From positions 1 to 44,851 of the forward strand of contig VXMO01000053.1 of assembly GCA_009841045.1 (NCBI GenBank): 44,851 bases of DNA. Direction: 5' to 3'. This DNA is from Dehalococcoidia bacterium. Its GTDB lineage: Bacteria; Chloroflexota; Dehalococcoidia; UBA6926. The notes beneath the pieces are model-generated. The model searched no databases. It was not told where the DNA came from and worked only from the letters and a program-made list of their open reading frames with translations. Within the stretch, counting starts at the first letter, position 1; each line of letters opens with the position of its first letter. This document shows, in pieces, positions 9,814-17,712 of the stretch. The position numbers and the translations under genes were made by a program.

Positions 9814-10683
9814 CTACGCGGGCTGTGGCGGCGCGTCCGCTTGCCTGTCCTCAGTCTCTTCCTCTGAGTCGTCGTCCGGCCCGCCGGAGGCGTCATCGTC
9901 CGAGCCTGACAGCCTCACCCGTGTAATGAGGAACGCCAGCGCAACCACCACCAGCAGGATGGCCAGCAAGTGCGCCTGTTGAAGGCCGGCAAACCACACA
10001 GGATCCCGCCGCATGAACTGGATCACAAAGCGGCCAAGCCCGTACATCAGCAGGTACATGAAGAAGACCGAGCCGTCCGGCCGCAGCCGTCCGATCAGGA
10101 AATACGTGACCACGCCGATGAACGCGTCCAGGGCCATCTCATACACGATCACCGGGTGCATCGGCCCCTCGCCATTCGCCGGGCTGCCCGGATGCGTGTA
10201 CAGGAACGCCCATGGCCGCACCAGCGTTTCGCCCAGGTGCTCGCCGTTGATGATGTCTCCGAACCGTCCGAGGAACATTCCGAGCAACAGTCCCGGCGTG
10301 ACCAGGTCCACCATGCGACCCACGGGATAGCGGTGCCGCCATGCGTAGAAACTTCCGGCGAGCGTCGCGCCCAGGATCCCGCCCAGCAGACCGATTCCGC
10401 CCTCGTAGATGCGTAGTATCAGGATTGGGTCCTGGATGTAGTAGTCCCAATTGTCGATTACGTGAACCAGCCGCGCGCCGATCAGCCCGCCCAGCACGGC
10501 CCAGACGGCCGTCCCGTAAACGGCGTCCTCATGGATGCCATGCTTGCGGCCCATATACACGGCCCAGATAACGACGGCGATAATGCCAACCGCCGTGAAG
10601 AAACCGTGCCACGTCACAAGGAACGGGCCAATCTCGAAGATCGTGGGGTCAATCCCGATGTTGATGGCGGCAAGAACGTTCAA
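9814..10683 (-). CDS. lgt: Prolipoprotein diacylglyceryl transferase
   Basis: Transfers diacylglycerol from phosphatidylglycerol to the lipobox cysteine of prolipoproteins, at the cytoplasmic membrane. The 289-residue protein has about seven hydrophobic segments. The family signature is present as LGRFGDIINGEHLG near residues 139-151, and HPVIVYEM lies near 178. The position usually occupied by Asn in GRxGN is Asp143 here. A charged, disordered tail of about 30 residues (SDDDASGGPDDD...) follows the last helix. The cupredoxin lipoprotein at 39936 would be one of its substrates. Confidence 0.93.
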   Translation of the reverse strand: MNVLAAINIGIDPTIFEIGPFLVTWHGFFTAVGIIAVVIWAVYMGRKHGIHEDAVYGTAVWAVLGGLIGARLVHVIDNWDYYIQDPILILRIYEGGIGLLGGILGATLAGSFYAWRHRYPVGRMVDLVTPGLLLGMFLGRFGDIINGEHLGETLVRPWAFLYTHPGSPANGEGPMHPVIVYEMALDAFIGVVTYFLIGRLRPDGSVFFMYLLMYGLGRFVIQFMRRDPVWFAGLQQAHLLAILLVVVALAFLITRVRLSGSDDDASGGPDDDSEEETEDRQADAPPQPA

Positions 10684-10890
10684 GCTGTACTACCTCGTTG
10701 TTCAGAATATGACGAGCATTGCGCCTCGCAGCGTCACGGCCCGCCGTCCCACTATTCTATGCCCCCGCCGCCCCATCTGACGAATCGACAGCCCGCCGCA
10801 AAGAATCATCTTTCTCACTGACTTTGTGATATTATTCTCTAGACATGACGTAATGCACAACTCATAACTATCCAAAAGGACGGCCACTTA

Positions 10891-11835
10891 ATGCTTGACC
10901 AAGGCGTGCGAGACTTCCTTGTATATCTCACAACCGTCAAAGGCTTCTCCACCAATACCTCGGAAGCCTACCGCAGTGACATGACCCAACTAACGGACTG
11001 GCTCGCCGAGCCGTCCGAGGATCTCGTACCCGCGGAATCGTGGGCAGATGTCTCCCGTGACCATCTCCTTGGATTTGTCAGCCACCTCAAGTATCGGGAA
11101 TACGCCACTACCACCATTGCGCGTAAGATTGCTGCCCTGAAGTCCTTTTTCTCCTACATGACCACCCATGATCTACTCCAATCGGACCCTTCCGAGGGCC
11201 TGAGTTCACCAAAGGTGGGCAGGGCGTTGCCGTCTCCACTCGGTGTCGATGAAGTGGAATCGCTCTTGAACCAACCGAGAGGTAAATCAACGCCGGAGGC
11301 CATGCGTGCCTCCGCCATGCTTGAACTCCTCTACGCAACAGGCATGCGAGTCTCCGAGCTCGTGTCTTTGAGCGTCGTAGACGTCAATCTTGACGAAGGT
11401 TATGTACGATGCCGTGGCAAGGGTTACAAGGAGCGCATTATTCCCGTCTATCCTGAGGCCATCCGTGCCCTGCGCCTCTACATTGATGAGGCACGCCCGA
11501 AACTCCGCCGCCGACGTGACGAGCCCGCGTTGTTCCTGAATCGACGTGGCAACCGTCTAACACGGCAGGGCTTTTGGCTCCTGCTTAAGTCGCTTGCCGC
11601 CGAGGCCGGCATCACGCACAGCATCACGCCACATACGCTTCGCCACAGTTTCGCAACACACTTGCTGCGTGGTGGCGCGGCACTCCGCCACGTGCAGGAA
11701 TTGCTTGGGCATTCAAGTATCTCCACCACGCAGATCTACACGCGCCTGGCCCATGACCAGCTGCGCGATGAGTACGACCGTGCCCACCCGCGCGCCCGCT
11801 ATGGCCGTGAGCGCGACGCCGTCGCCGCCGGATAA
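10891..11835 (+). CDS. xerD: Tyrosine recombinase XerC/XerD
   Basis: A 314-residue site-specific recombinase. The SAM-like core-binding domain covers residues 5-95. The catalytic domain has the full set of active-site residues: Arg153 in ATGMRVSEL, Lys177 in RGKGYKER, His248-x-x-Arg251 in HTLRHSFATHLL, His274 in LGHSSISTT and the nucleophile Tyr283. Length and motifs fit chromosomal Xer recombinases that resolve dimers at dif, rather than phage integrases. XerC and XerD cannot be told apart from this alone. AAAGGAC lies about 8 bases before the ATG. The 207-bp gap to divergent lgt holds the AT-rich promoter region of this gene and no other recognisable element. Confidence 0.9.
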   Translation: MLDQGVRDFLVYLTTVKGFSTNTSEAYRSDMTQLTDWLAEPSEDLVPAESWADVSRDHLLGFVSHLKYREYATTTIARKIAALKSFFSYMTTHDLLQSDPSEGLSSPKVGRALPSPLGVDEVESLLNQPRGKSTPEAMRASAMLELLYATGMRVSELVSLSVVDVNLDEGYVRCRGKGYKERIIPVYPEAIRALRLYIDEARPKLRRRRDEPALFLNRRGNRLTRQGFWLLLKSLAAEAGITHSITPHTLRHSFATHLLRGGAALRHVQELLGHSSISTTQIYTRLAHDQLRDEYDRAHPRARYGRERDAVAAG

Positions 11836-11922
11836 CGTCTCCTAACAGCCTCGGAACTCCTATCGCCTAAAGCTACACAGCATGGCATGATAAGGGCGTT
11901 CGCTGGGCGAAGACGCGCGCGG

Positions 11923-11928
11923 TAGAAT
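11923..11928 (+). promoter_or_regulatory. Possible -10 box TAGAAT before the cytidylate-kinase-like gene
   Basis: TAGAAT ends nine bases before the ATG at 11938, and a TTCGCT hexamer lies 18 bases upstream. The spacing would put the transcript start at or next to the start codon. Confidence 0.35.
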
Positions 11929-11937
11929 TTGCGGGGG

Positions 11938-12663
11938 ATGGGGGGCGTCATGGCTGTTATAGCGATTGCAGGGCAGATTGGCAGCGGCGGTCAGGATATC
12001 GGCCAGGAAGTTGCCAAAGAACTTGAAGCTGAATTCGTCGACAATTACCTCCTCAGCGAGGCCGCGAACCGCACCGGTATGAGCATTGAAGAATGGGATG
12101 CGCGGGATATGCGCGTCGATAGCCTGACGGATCGCATTGCTCGCGTCTTCCAGACATTCATTCAACGATCCGCGGCTAGCTACACGGCCGATCCCTATAT
12201 GAGCGGCGAGCCGCTCCTCTCGCGCACCTATGAGCAGGCCGCCGCGGAGCCGCGCACAGATGAGCAGACACTGGATGATCAGCGCTTCCTTGAGGTCACC
12301 ACAGAGATTATCCAGGAGCTTGCCCGCCTGCCCCGTGTCGTCATCATCGGCAGGGGAGCGACGTATATCCTCAGGAACAACCCCCGTGTCTTCAACGTCC
12401 TCGCGCTTGCCCCACGTGACGAGCGAATTGAACGCTGGGCCACCCGCAATAGCTTGTCTGCTGACGAGGCGCGTCGAGAGGTCGATGATCAGGAACACCA
12501 TCGACAGGCCTTTTTGAGAAAATTTTTTGGTGTCGACCCGTTTGATCCCAGCTGGTTCGATATGGTGCTCCGCGTTGATCGACTTGATATCAAGCACTAC
12601 GCGCAGATGGTTGCAACGGGAGCACGCGCGCTGGACGAACAACTCCTTTGCGATGAAACTTAA
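11938..12663 (+). CDS. Cytidylate kinase-like P-loop protein
   Basis: A 241-residue protein with the cytidylate-kinase-like fold: P-loop IAGQIGSGGQDIG near the N terminus, FVDNYLLSEAA, the central VVIIGRGATYIL motif, and the lid-like RDERIERWA followed by DDQEHHRQAFLRKFF. These features match the cytidylate kinase-like family found in many bacteria, whose substrate is not settled; it is not a canonical Cmk. The start may be ATG 11938 or ATG 11950; a TTG at 11929 is less likely. A G-rich run directly before both makes the Shine-Dalgarno assignment uncertain. It is followed 45 bases later by a small basic membrane protein gene. Confidence 0.75.
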   Translation: MGGVMAVIAIAGQIGSGGQDIGQEVAKELEAEFVDNYLLSEAANRTGMSIEEWDARDMRVDSLTDRIARVFQTFIQRSAASYTADPYMSGEPLLSRTYEQAAAEPRTDEQTLDDQRFLEVTTEIIQELARLPRVVIIGRGATYILRNNPRVFNVLALAPRDERIERWATRNSLSADEARREVDDQEHHRQAFLRKFFGVDPFDPSWFDMVLRVDRLDIKHYAQMVATGARALDEQLLCDET

Positions 12664-12708
12664 CGTAAACCCTCAAAGAAGCGGCGCGGGAATGGAGAGA
12701 CAAAACTA

Positions 12709-13101
12709 ATGCCAGGGAAACCAAGTAGACGCGACCGAAGACGACGGGGCTCAGCCACCGAACGTCGCCCTCGTCCGGCCCCACCCGTGTCACCGGGACG
12801 CATCGTGAGGGCCGCTCGGGCCAGCGCTCCCCCCGTAGCACCCGAAGATACCGCAACGACAGTGTCTGAGCCTACCTCGGCCGCGCCAGCATCGCAGGCG
12901 CCGGTGGCCGCGCAAAACGGTGGACGAGTTAGAGGGAGAGGGGTTGGTGCTCTACGCCGCGGAGCGACGTCATCTGCGCGAGCCCTTGAAGCACAGCGTG
13001 AAGAGCGAATTCGCCGTGACTCCGTCAAGGATCTGCGGTCCATCGGCCTCGCTGCTGTTGTCACAGCCGTTGCCCTCGTTGCTGCCGCAGTCTTCCTCTA
13101 A
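12709..13101 (+). CDS. Basic, disordered protein with one C-terminal membrane anchor
   Basis: A 130-residue protein. Residues 1-35 are strongly basic (RRDRRRRGS), 35-80 are rich in Ala, Pro and Ser, 80-105 form a charged helix (ALEAQREERIRRD), and 112-130 are one hydrophobic segment ending at the C terminus. This is the arrangement of a tail-anchored protein with a long cytoplasmic disordered head. GGAGAG lies about 11 bases upstream of the ATG. I do not recognise a family. Its nearest upstream neighbour is the cytidylate-kinase-like gene, same strand. Confidence 0.6.
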   Translation: MPGKPSRRDRRRRGSATERRPRPAPPVSPGRIVRAARASAPPVAPEDTATTVSEPTSAAPASQAPVAAQNGGRVRGRGVGALRRGATSSARALEAQREERIRRDSVKDLRSIGLAAVVTAVALVAAAVFL

Positions 13102-13129
13102 AGCCGATCCGTCGCCTTGGGACGCTTTT

Positions 13130-13157
13130 CTGTCATTCTGAGCGCAGCGAAGAACCC
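13130..13157 (+). repeat. Dispersed 28-bp intergenic repeat, family A, copy 3
   Basis: Same 28 bases as 9701-9728, located between the small membrane-protein gene and uvrC, directly before the putative uvrC promoter. Confidence 0.7.
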
Positions 13158-13176
13158 CCACTCGTTTGCGGCGCGA

Positions 13177-13182
13177 TAGAAT
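13177..13182 (+). promoter_or_regulatory. Possible -10 box TAGAAT before uvrC
   Basis: TAGAAT ends nine bases before the uvrC ATG. No Shine-Dalgarno fits between them, so a leaderless or nearly leaderless transcript is possible. Confidence 0.35.
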
Positions 13183-13191
13183 GAGCGCACG

Positions 13192-15135
13192 ATGAGCATT
13201 GATCTCGGCAAGGTTGCTCGCGGCCTGCCCACCCAGCCCGGCGTCTACATCTTTCGTGACGCGCGCGGCAAGCCGATCTATGTCGGCAAGGCGGCCGTTC
13301 TGCGAAATCGCGTGCGCTCCTATTTCGGTTCTGATGCGCTGACGCCGGGGACCAAGGCATTCCAGATTGCCCAGCGTGCGTCTGACCTCGACTGCATCGT
13401 CACGACCACCGAGGCGGAGGCTTTGATCCTTGAGAACACACTGATCAAGCGCCACAAGCCGCGCTTCAATGTCCGCCTGAAAGACGACAAGACCTATCCC
13501 TATCTCAAGATCGACGTGCGTGAAGAATGGCCGCGCGTGTACATCACACGGCGGATGCAGGATGACGGCGCCCGCTATTTCGGCCCGTATGCCAGCGCAT
13601 CAAGCGTCCGCAAGACCCTTGATCTGCTCAATAAGCTATTTCCCTACCGCTCCTGTACCAAAGAGATTACCGGCACGGACCCGCGCCCGTGCCTTGATTA
13701 CCATATCAAGCGCTGTCTCGGCCCGTGCATCGGCGCGGTATCCAACGAGGACTATCGAGAAGTCATCGGGCAGGTTTCTGCGTTCCTGGAGGGCAAGCAG
13801 GCCACCATCGCGAAGGACATCAAGCGCAAGATGATAGACGCGTCTGACAGCCTCGAATATGAGCGCGCAGCATTTTTCCGCGACCAGCTCAATGCGATCA
13901 ATCGCGTCTCCGCCGAGCAAAAGGCCGTCTCTACACATGCCGTTGACGAGGACATCATCGCCATCGCCCGTGCCGGCAATGAGGCATGGGCGGAAGTCTT
14001 TTTCGTGCGCGGCGGCAGATTGCTCGAGCGCGATAATTTCCTGTTGGACGGCACGCTCGGTGAAACGGACGGTGAGGTTCTTGCCGGATTTATCAAACAG
14101 TTCTATGTGAACAGCCCTGTTGTGCCGCCGCGCATCCTGACGCAGTCACCCGTCGCTGACGGCTCCGCTATCACGGAATGGCTTGAAGAGCGTCGAGAAG
14201 GCCGCAAGGTGCGGCTCATCGTGCCGCAGCGCGGTGAGCGTAAGAAGCTGCTGGAACTCGTTGCTGAAAACGCTTTGCAGGGCCTTGAGGCGCTGCGCAT
14301 CAAGGTGCTCGCCGATGAGGCCGCCACGGAGACGGCGTTGGTGGAACTCAAGGAACAACTCAACCTCCCTGAACTCCCACGCCGGATTGAGTGCTATGAC
14401 ATTTCCAACACGCAGGGCACGAACTCTGTCGCCTCCATGGTTGTATTCCAGGACGGGCAGCCGCTCAAGGACCACTATCGTCGTTTCCGGATCAAGACGG
14501 TGGAGGGCGCAAACGATTTCGCCTCGCTGCAGGAAGTCATCCGGCGCCGGTTCCGACGTTCCGGCGCGCTTGGCAGCGCCGCGCGCGGGCTGGCATCGAC
14601 GGCCGAGGATGCTGAAGAAGTCATTGCGCAGTTCAAGTCGGCCCCATCTCGCAACAAGGACGATCGCAGCGGCACCAAGAAGGAAACGGCAGACGGCTCG
14701 TTCATGACGTTGCCCGATCTCGTACTGATCGACGGCGGAAAGGGGCAGCTGAACGCCGTCGCCGAGGTGATGCGCGTTGAGCTTGGCCTGCACCAGATTC
14801 CCCTCGCGTCATTGGCCAAGCAGGAAGAGGAGGTCTTTCTGCCGGAGATGGCAGAGTCGATTATGCTGCCGCGCACCTCGCCCGCCCTCTATCTTGTGCA
14901 GCGTGCCCGCGACGAGGCGCACCGGTTCGCCATCACGTTCCATCGCGGTGTCCGACAGAAGAAGGGGATGGAATCGATGTTGGACGCGGTTCCCGGCATT
15001 GGCCCGCGCCGCAAGCGCATGCTCATGCGCCACTTCGGCAGCCTCGATGCCATCCGCGAGGCCAGCATTGATGACCTCTCCGCCGCGCCCGGCATGACAA
15101 AGCGCCTGGCAGAGCGCGTCAAAGAGTACGTGTAG
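13192..15135 (+). CDS. uvrC: Excinuclease ABC subunit C
   Basis: Makes the two incisions in nucleotide excision repair together with UvrA and UvrB. The 647-residue protein has the GIY-YIG nuclease at residues 14-95 (GVYIFRDARGKPIYVGKA), a cysteine-containing segment near 160-185 (SCTKEITG...CLDYHIKRCLGPC), a UVR motif near 205-240, the RNase-H-like endonuclease near 400-560 (IECYDISNTQGTNSVASMVVF, then LVLIDGGKGQLNA) and tandem helix-hairpin-helix motifs at the C terminus (VPGIGPRRKRMLMRHFGS). An insertion of low similarity near 465-495 separates the halves of the RNase-H domain. mfd in the same window supplies the transcription-coupled branch. Confidence 0.97.
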   Translation: MSIDLGKVARGLPTQPGVYIFRDARGKPIYVGKAAVLRNRVRSYFGSDALTPGTKAFQIAQRASDLDCIVTTTEAEALILENTLIKRHKPRFNVRLKDDKTYPYLKIDVREEWPRVYITRRMQDDGARYFGPYASASSVRKTLDLLNKLFPYRSCTKEITGTDPRPCLDYHIKRCLGPCIGAVSNEDYREVIGQVSAFLEGKQATIAKDIKRKMIDASDSLEYERAAFFRDQLNAINRVSAEQKAVSTHAVDEDIIAIARAGNEAWAEVFFVRGGRLLERDNFLLDGTLGETDGEVLAGFIKQFYVNSPVVPPRILTQSPVADGSAITEWLEERREGRKVRLIVPQRGERKKLLELVAENALQGLEALRIKVLADEAATETALVELKEQLNLPELPRRIECYDISNTQGTNSVASMVVFQDGQPLKDHYRRFRIKTVEGANDFASLQEVIRRRFRRSGALGSAARGLASTAEDAEEVIAQFKSAPSRNKDDRSGTKKETADGSFMTLPDLVLIDGGKGQLNAVAEVMRVELGLHQIPLASLAKQEEEVFLPEMAESIMLPRTSPALYLVQRARDEAHRFAITFHRGVRQKKGMESMLDAVPGIGPRRKRMLMRHFGSLDAIREASIDDLSAAPGMTKRLAERVKEYV

Positions 15136-15241
15136 AAACCCCTCCCTTTACGTCGTTGCCTTGCCCGTCATCTGGTGACGTATACTCACTAGGCGGCTTG
15201 GCATTGCCGCCATATTCCACAGTGGGGGAGGGATATTCAAC

Positions 15242-16057
15242 ATGGCAAACTTTGAGACACTTATCTACGAGGTCGGTGATGATGGAGTCGCGCTTGTCAC
15301 ATTGAATCGACCGGAGCGCCGCAATGCGCTCAATCCGCAGTTGCTTCATGAACTCGAAGAGGTTTTTGACGCAGTTGAGAGCGATGACAATGTGCGTATC
15401 GGTGTCATCACCGGCGCAGGCCCGGCATTCTGCGCGGGTTACGACCTCACTCCGAACCAGGAGAGGCCGACCTATAGCGCGACGGAGCGCTGGGAGCATA
15501 CCCACTGGCAGGCTATCCTTGTCTCGCGGCCATGGTACTCCCGCGTTCCATGGATCGCGGCAGTTGATGGCCCGGCAGCCGCAGCGGGCAACGTGCTTGC
15601 CATGAGCTGCGATCTGATCGTCGCGTCCGAGCGCGCACAGTTCGGCGAGCCGGAGATTCGCCATGTCGCCCACTCACCGCACGTCCTGCTGCCGTTCATC
15701 ACGAGCAACCGTCATTTGCGAGAGTTCTACTACACGGGTGATTTCATCGACGTTGAGACCGCCGAGAAGTGGGACCTGGTCAACAAGGTTGTTCCCGCTG
15801 GTGAAGCACTCAATGAGGCAATGGCCATGGCGCGACGCATCGCACAGGTGCCGCCCTTCGCCTTACAGATGATGAAGCGCTCCATCAACGTCGTCTATGA
15901 CGCACAGGGTTTCAAGAAAGGGCAGGACGACCACCTCATGATCCGCATGATCGAGGGCCTTGTGCCGGACGTGCCGGAGCGCGAGTATCTCGGCAAAGTA
16001 CGCACTGAGCAGGGCATGAGAGCGTTCCTTGATGCGCGCGACGGCCCGTTCCGCTAG
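15242..16057 (+). CDS. Enoyl-CoA hydratase, catalytic residues intact
   Basis: A 271-residue crotonase-fold protein. Oxyanion-hole segments are FCAGYD (63-68) and VDGPAAAAGN (108-117). The two glutamates that add water in rat mitochondrial enoyl-CoA hydratase align with Glu138 in FGEPEIRH and Glu161 in LREFYYTG, so a hydratase activity is plausible; the acyl substrate is unknown. GGGGGAGGG precedes the ATG, and TATACT at 15181 may be the -10 box. Between them lies a small GGCGGC/GCCGCC hairpin in the leader. It is the first gene of a four-gene run ending at the terminator at 18751. Confidence 0.88.
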   Translation: MANFETLIYEVGDDGVALVTLNRPERRNALNPQLLHELEEVFDAVESDDNVRIGVITGAGPAFCAGYDLTPNQERPTYSATERWEHTHWQAILVSRPWYSRVPWIAAVDGPAAAAGNVLAMSCDLIVASERAQFGEPEIRHVAHSPHVLLPFITSNRHLREFYYTGDFIDVETAEKWDLVNKVVPAGEALNEAMAMARRIAQVPPFALQMMKRSINVVYDAQGFKKGQDDHLMIRMIEGLVPDVPEREYLGKVRTEQGMRAFLDARDGPFR

Positions 16058-16107
16058 AAAACAGGCCGGTATCGGAGGGTCACGCACTGTCGTAACGAGG
16101 ATCATCG

Positions 16108-16662
16108 ATGGCTGACCAGCAGAACGGTGACCATCCGCCCATCATGCACGGTCATGGTAAGGCCAAGTTCTGCCTGAACTGCGGTGATGAACTCGTTGAA
16201 CGCGAGATTGACGGCTCGATGCGCCTTGCTTGCGAATCCTGCGGCTACGTCCACTACACGGATCCCAAGGTGGCCGTCGGCGTGCTGATTGGCGACGAAC
16301 AGGGGCGTGTGCTCCTCATGCAGCGCGCCCACCACCCCCGCAAGGACTTGTGGTCATATCCGTCGGGATACGTTGACGCTGGTGAAAAGGTGGAGGACGC
16401 CGCCATCCGTGAGACGCAGGAAGAGGTTGGCGTGACGGTCGAACTTGACGGCCTGCTTGGTCTCCATTCGGAGACCGGCAACCGTGTGATCCTCGTTGTG
16501 TATCGCGGTCACATTGTGGAGGGAGAGCCGCGCGCCGGCCCCGAGAGTCTGGCCGTCGACTATTTTCCGGCTGATGCCCTGCCGGACCTCGCCTTTGACC
16601 GGGACCACGGCATCATCCACGATTGGCACCGGGAATTCGCTGTGGACGCCACGCCACGCTGA
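16108..16662 (+). CDS. Nudix hydrolase with N-terminal zinc ribbon
   Basis: A 184-residue protein. Residues 12-45 form a zinc ribbon with two Cys-x2-Cys knuckles (FCLNCGD and CESCGYVHY). The Nudix domain has an exact box, GYVDAGEKVEDAAIRETQEEVGV, fitting G-x5-E-x7-REUxEExGU. This ribbon plus Nudix arrangement resembles the NudC-like NADH pyrophosphatase group, although the SQPWPFPxS NADH motif is not seen. The enzyme probably hydrolyses a dinucleotide or nucleoside-diphosphate-linked compound. Lying between two crotonase genes, it may act on CoA or NAD metabolites of that pathway, which is inference only. Confidence 0.85.
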   Translation: MADQQNGDHPPIMHGHGKAKFCLNCGDELVEREIDGSMRLACESCGYVHYTDPKVAVGVLIGDEQGRVLLMQRAHHPRKDLWSYPSGYVDAGEKVEDAAIRETQEEVGVTVELDGLLGLHSETGNRVILVVYRGHIVEGEPRAGPESLAVDYFPADALPDLAFDRDHGIIHDWHREFAVDATPR

Positions 16663-16726
16663 CAGACCATTAGTGAACGTGAGAGGATTGGAAAAGACTG
16701 GGGATTACCTTTGAAGGAGGGTAGAG

Positions 16727-17617
16727 ATGGCGGACTACGAGAACATCATCTATGAACTGCGTGAGGCGGCCGGCGGCAACGTCGCCTATATCACGTTGAA
16801 CCGACCTGAGAGACTGAACGCGCTCAGCCGCGGGCTGCTTGCCGACCTTGGAGGTGCTCTCGAAGAGGCGGATAAGGACGAGACCGTTCGTTGCATCGTC
16901 ATCAAGGGTGCTGGTCGTGCATTCTCCGCGGGCTATGACATGAACGTGCAGTCAGAGGGCAACCTGCCGCGAGATGCCCTGACTATGATTACCAGCGACC
17001 ACCCCACGACGATGTATCGCCGCTGGATTTGGAATAATCGCAAGCCGGTCATCGCCCAATGCCATTCGTTCAGCCTCGCCGGAGGCGGCCAGCTGGCCTG
17101 CCACTGCGACATCACCATCGCCTCGGATGACGCGCTCTTCGGCTATCCGCCCGCGCGTTACGCCAGTGTGGCCACGTACATGATCTGGCCGGAGCTGGTC
17201 GGCATGAAGAAGATGAAGCAGCTTGCCTTCACCGGCAACATGATGGATGCGCAGGAAGCGTTGCGTGTCGGCTTGGTGAGCGAGGTTGTGTCGCGTGACG
17301 AACTGGACGATCACGTCTGGACGCTCGCTAACACCATCTCCAAGCTGCCGCCTGCATCGACGGAGCTCAACAAGCGTGCCATCAACTACTACTACGAGTC
17401 GCAGGGCATGTTCCAGGCGTATGAGTACGCCGAGAATCTGATGTACGTGTCCTATGCGGCCTCGCCGGAGGATCTGCCGAAGGGTCTGCAGGACGTGGAT
17501 CGTGTCACGGCCGAGCAAGGGATGCGCGCCGGTTTCCAGTACATGAACGACGCGTTCACGGACGAGGATCAGGCCATCGCGGCAGAGCAGATGGCGCGTC
17601 CCAGCCGCGCCCCATAG
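16727..17617 (+). CDS. Crotonase-fold protein lacking both hydratase glutamates
   Basis: A 296-residue member of the enoyl-CoA hydratase/isomerase superfamily. The oxyanion-hole segments FSAGYD (66-71) and CHSFSLAGGGQ (112-122) are kept, so CoA thioester binding is likely. At the positions of the two catalytic glutamates it has Pro142 (FGYPPARY) and Gln165 (MKQLAFTG). Classical hydration is therefore unlikely, and another crotonase reaction or a non-hydratase role should be considered. A strong AAGGAGGG lies 5-12 bases before the ATG. It shares the operon with the intact hydratase at 15242 and with the reductase at 17713. Confidence 0.82.
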   Translation: MADYENIIYELREAAGGNVAYITLNRPERLNALSRGLLADLGGALEEADKDETVRCIVIKGAGRAFSAGYDMNVQSEGNLPRDALTMITSDHPTTMYRRWIWNNRKPVIAQCHSFSLAGGGQLACHCDITIASDDALFGYPPARYASVATYMIWPELVGMKKMKQLAFTGNMMDAQEALRVGLVSEVVSRDELDDHVWTLANTISKLPPASTELNKRAINYYYESQGMFQAYEYAENLMYVSYAASPEDLPKGLQDVDRVTAEQGMRAGFQYMNDAFTDEDQAIAAEQMARPSRAP

Positions 17618-17712
17618 CGCTGCCCTGTGCTAGAGTGAGCCATCGGGCGGCGCGCGGTACGGCGTCCGCTGCTCAACCACGACGATAAGGGGATAAAGGA
17701 AGGGAGATTGGT

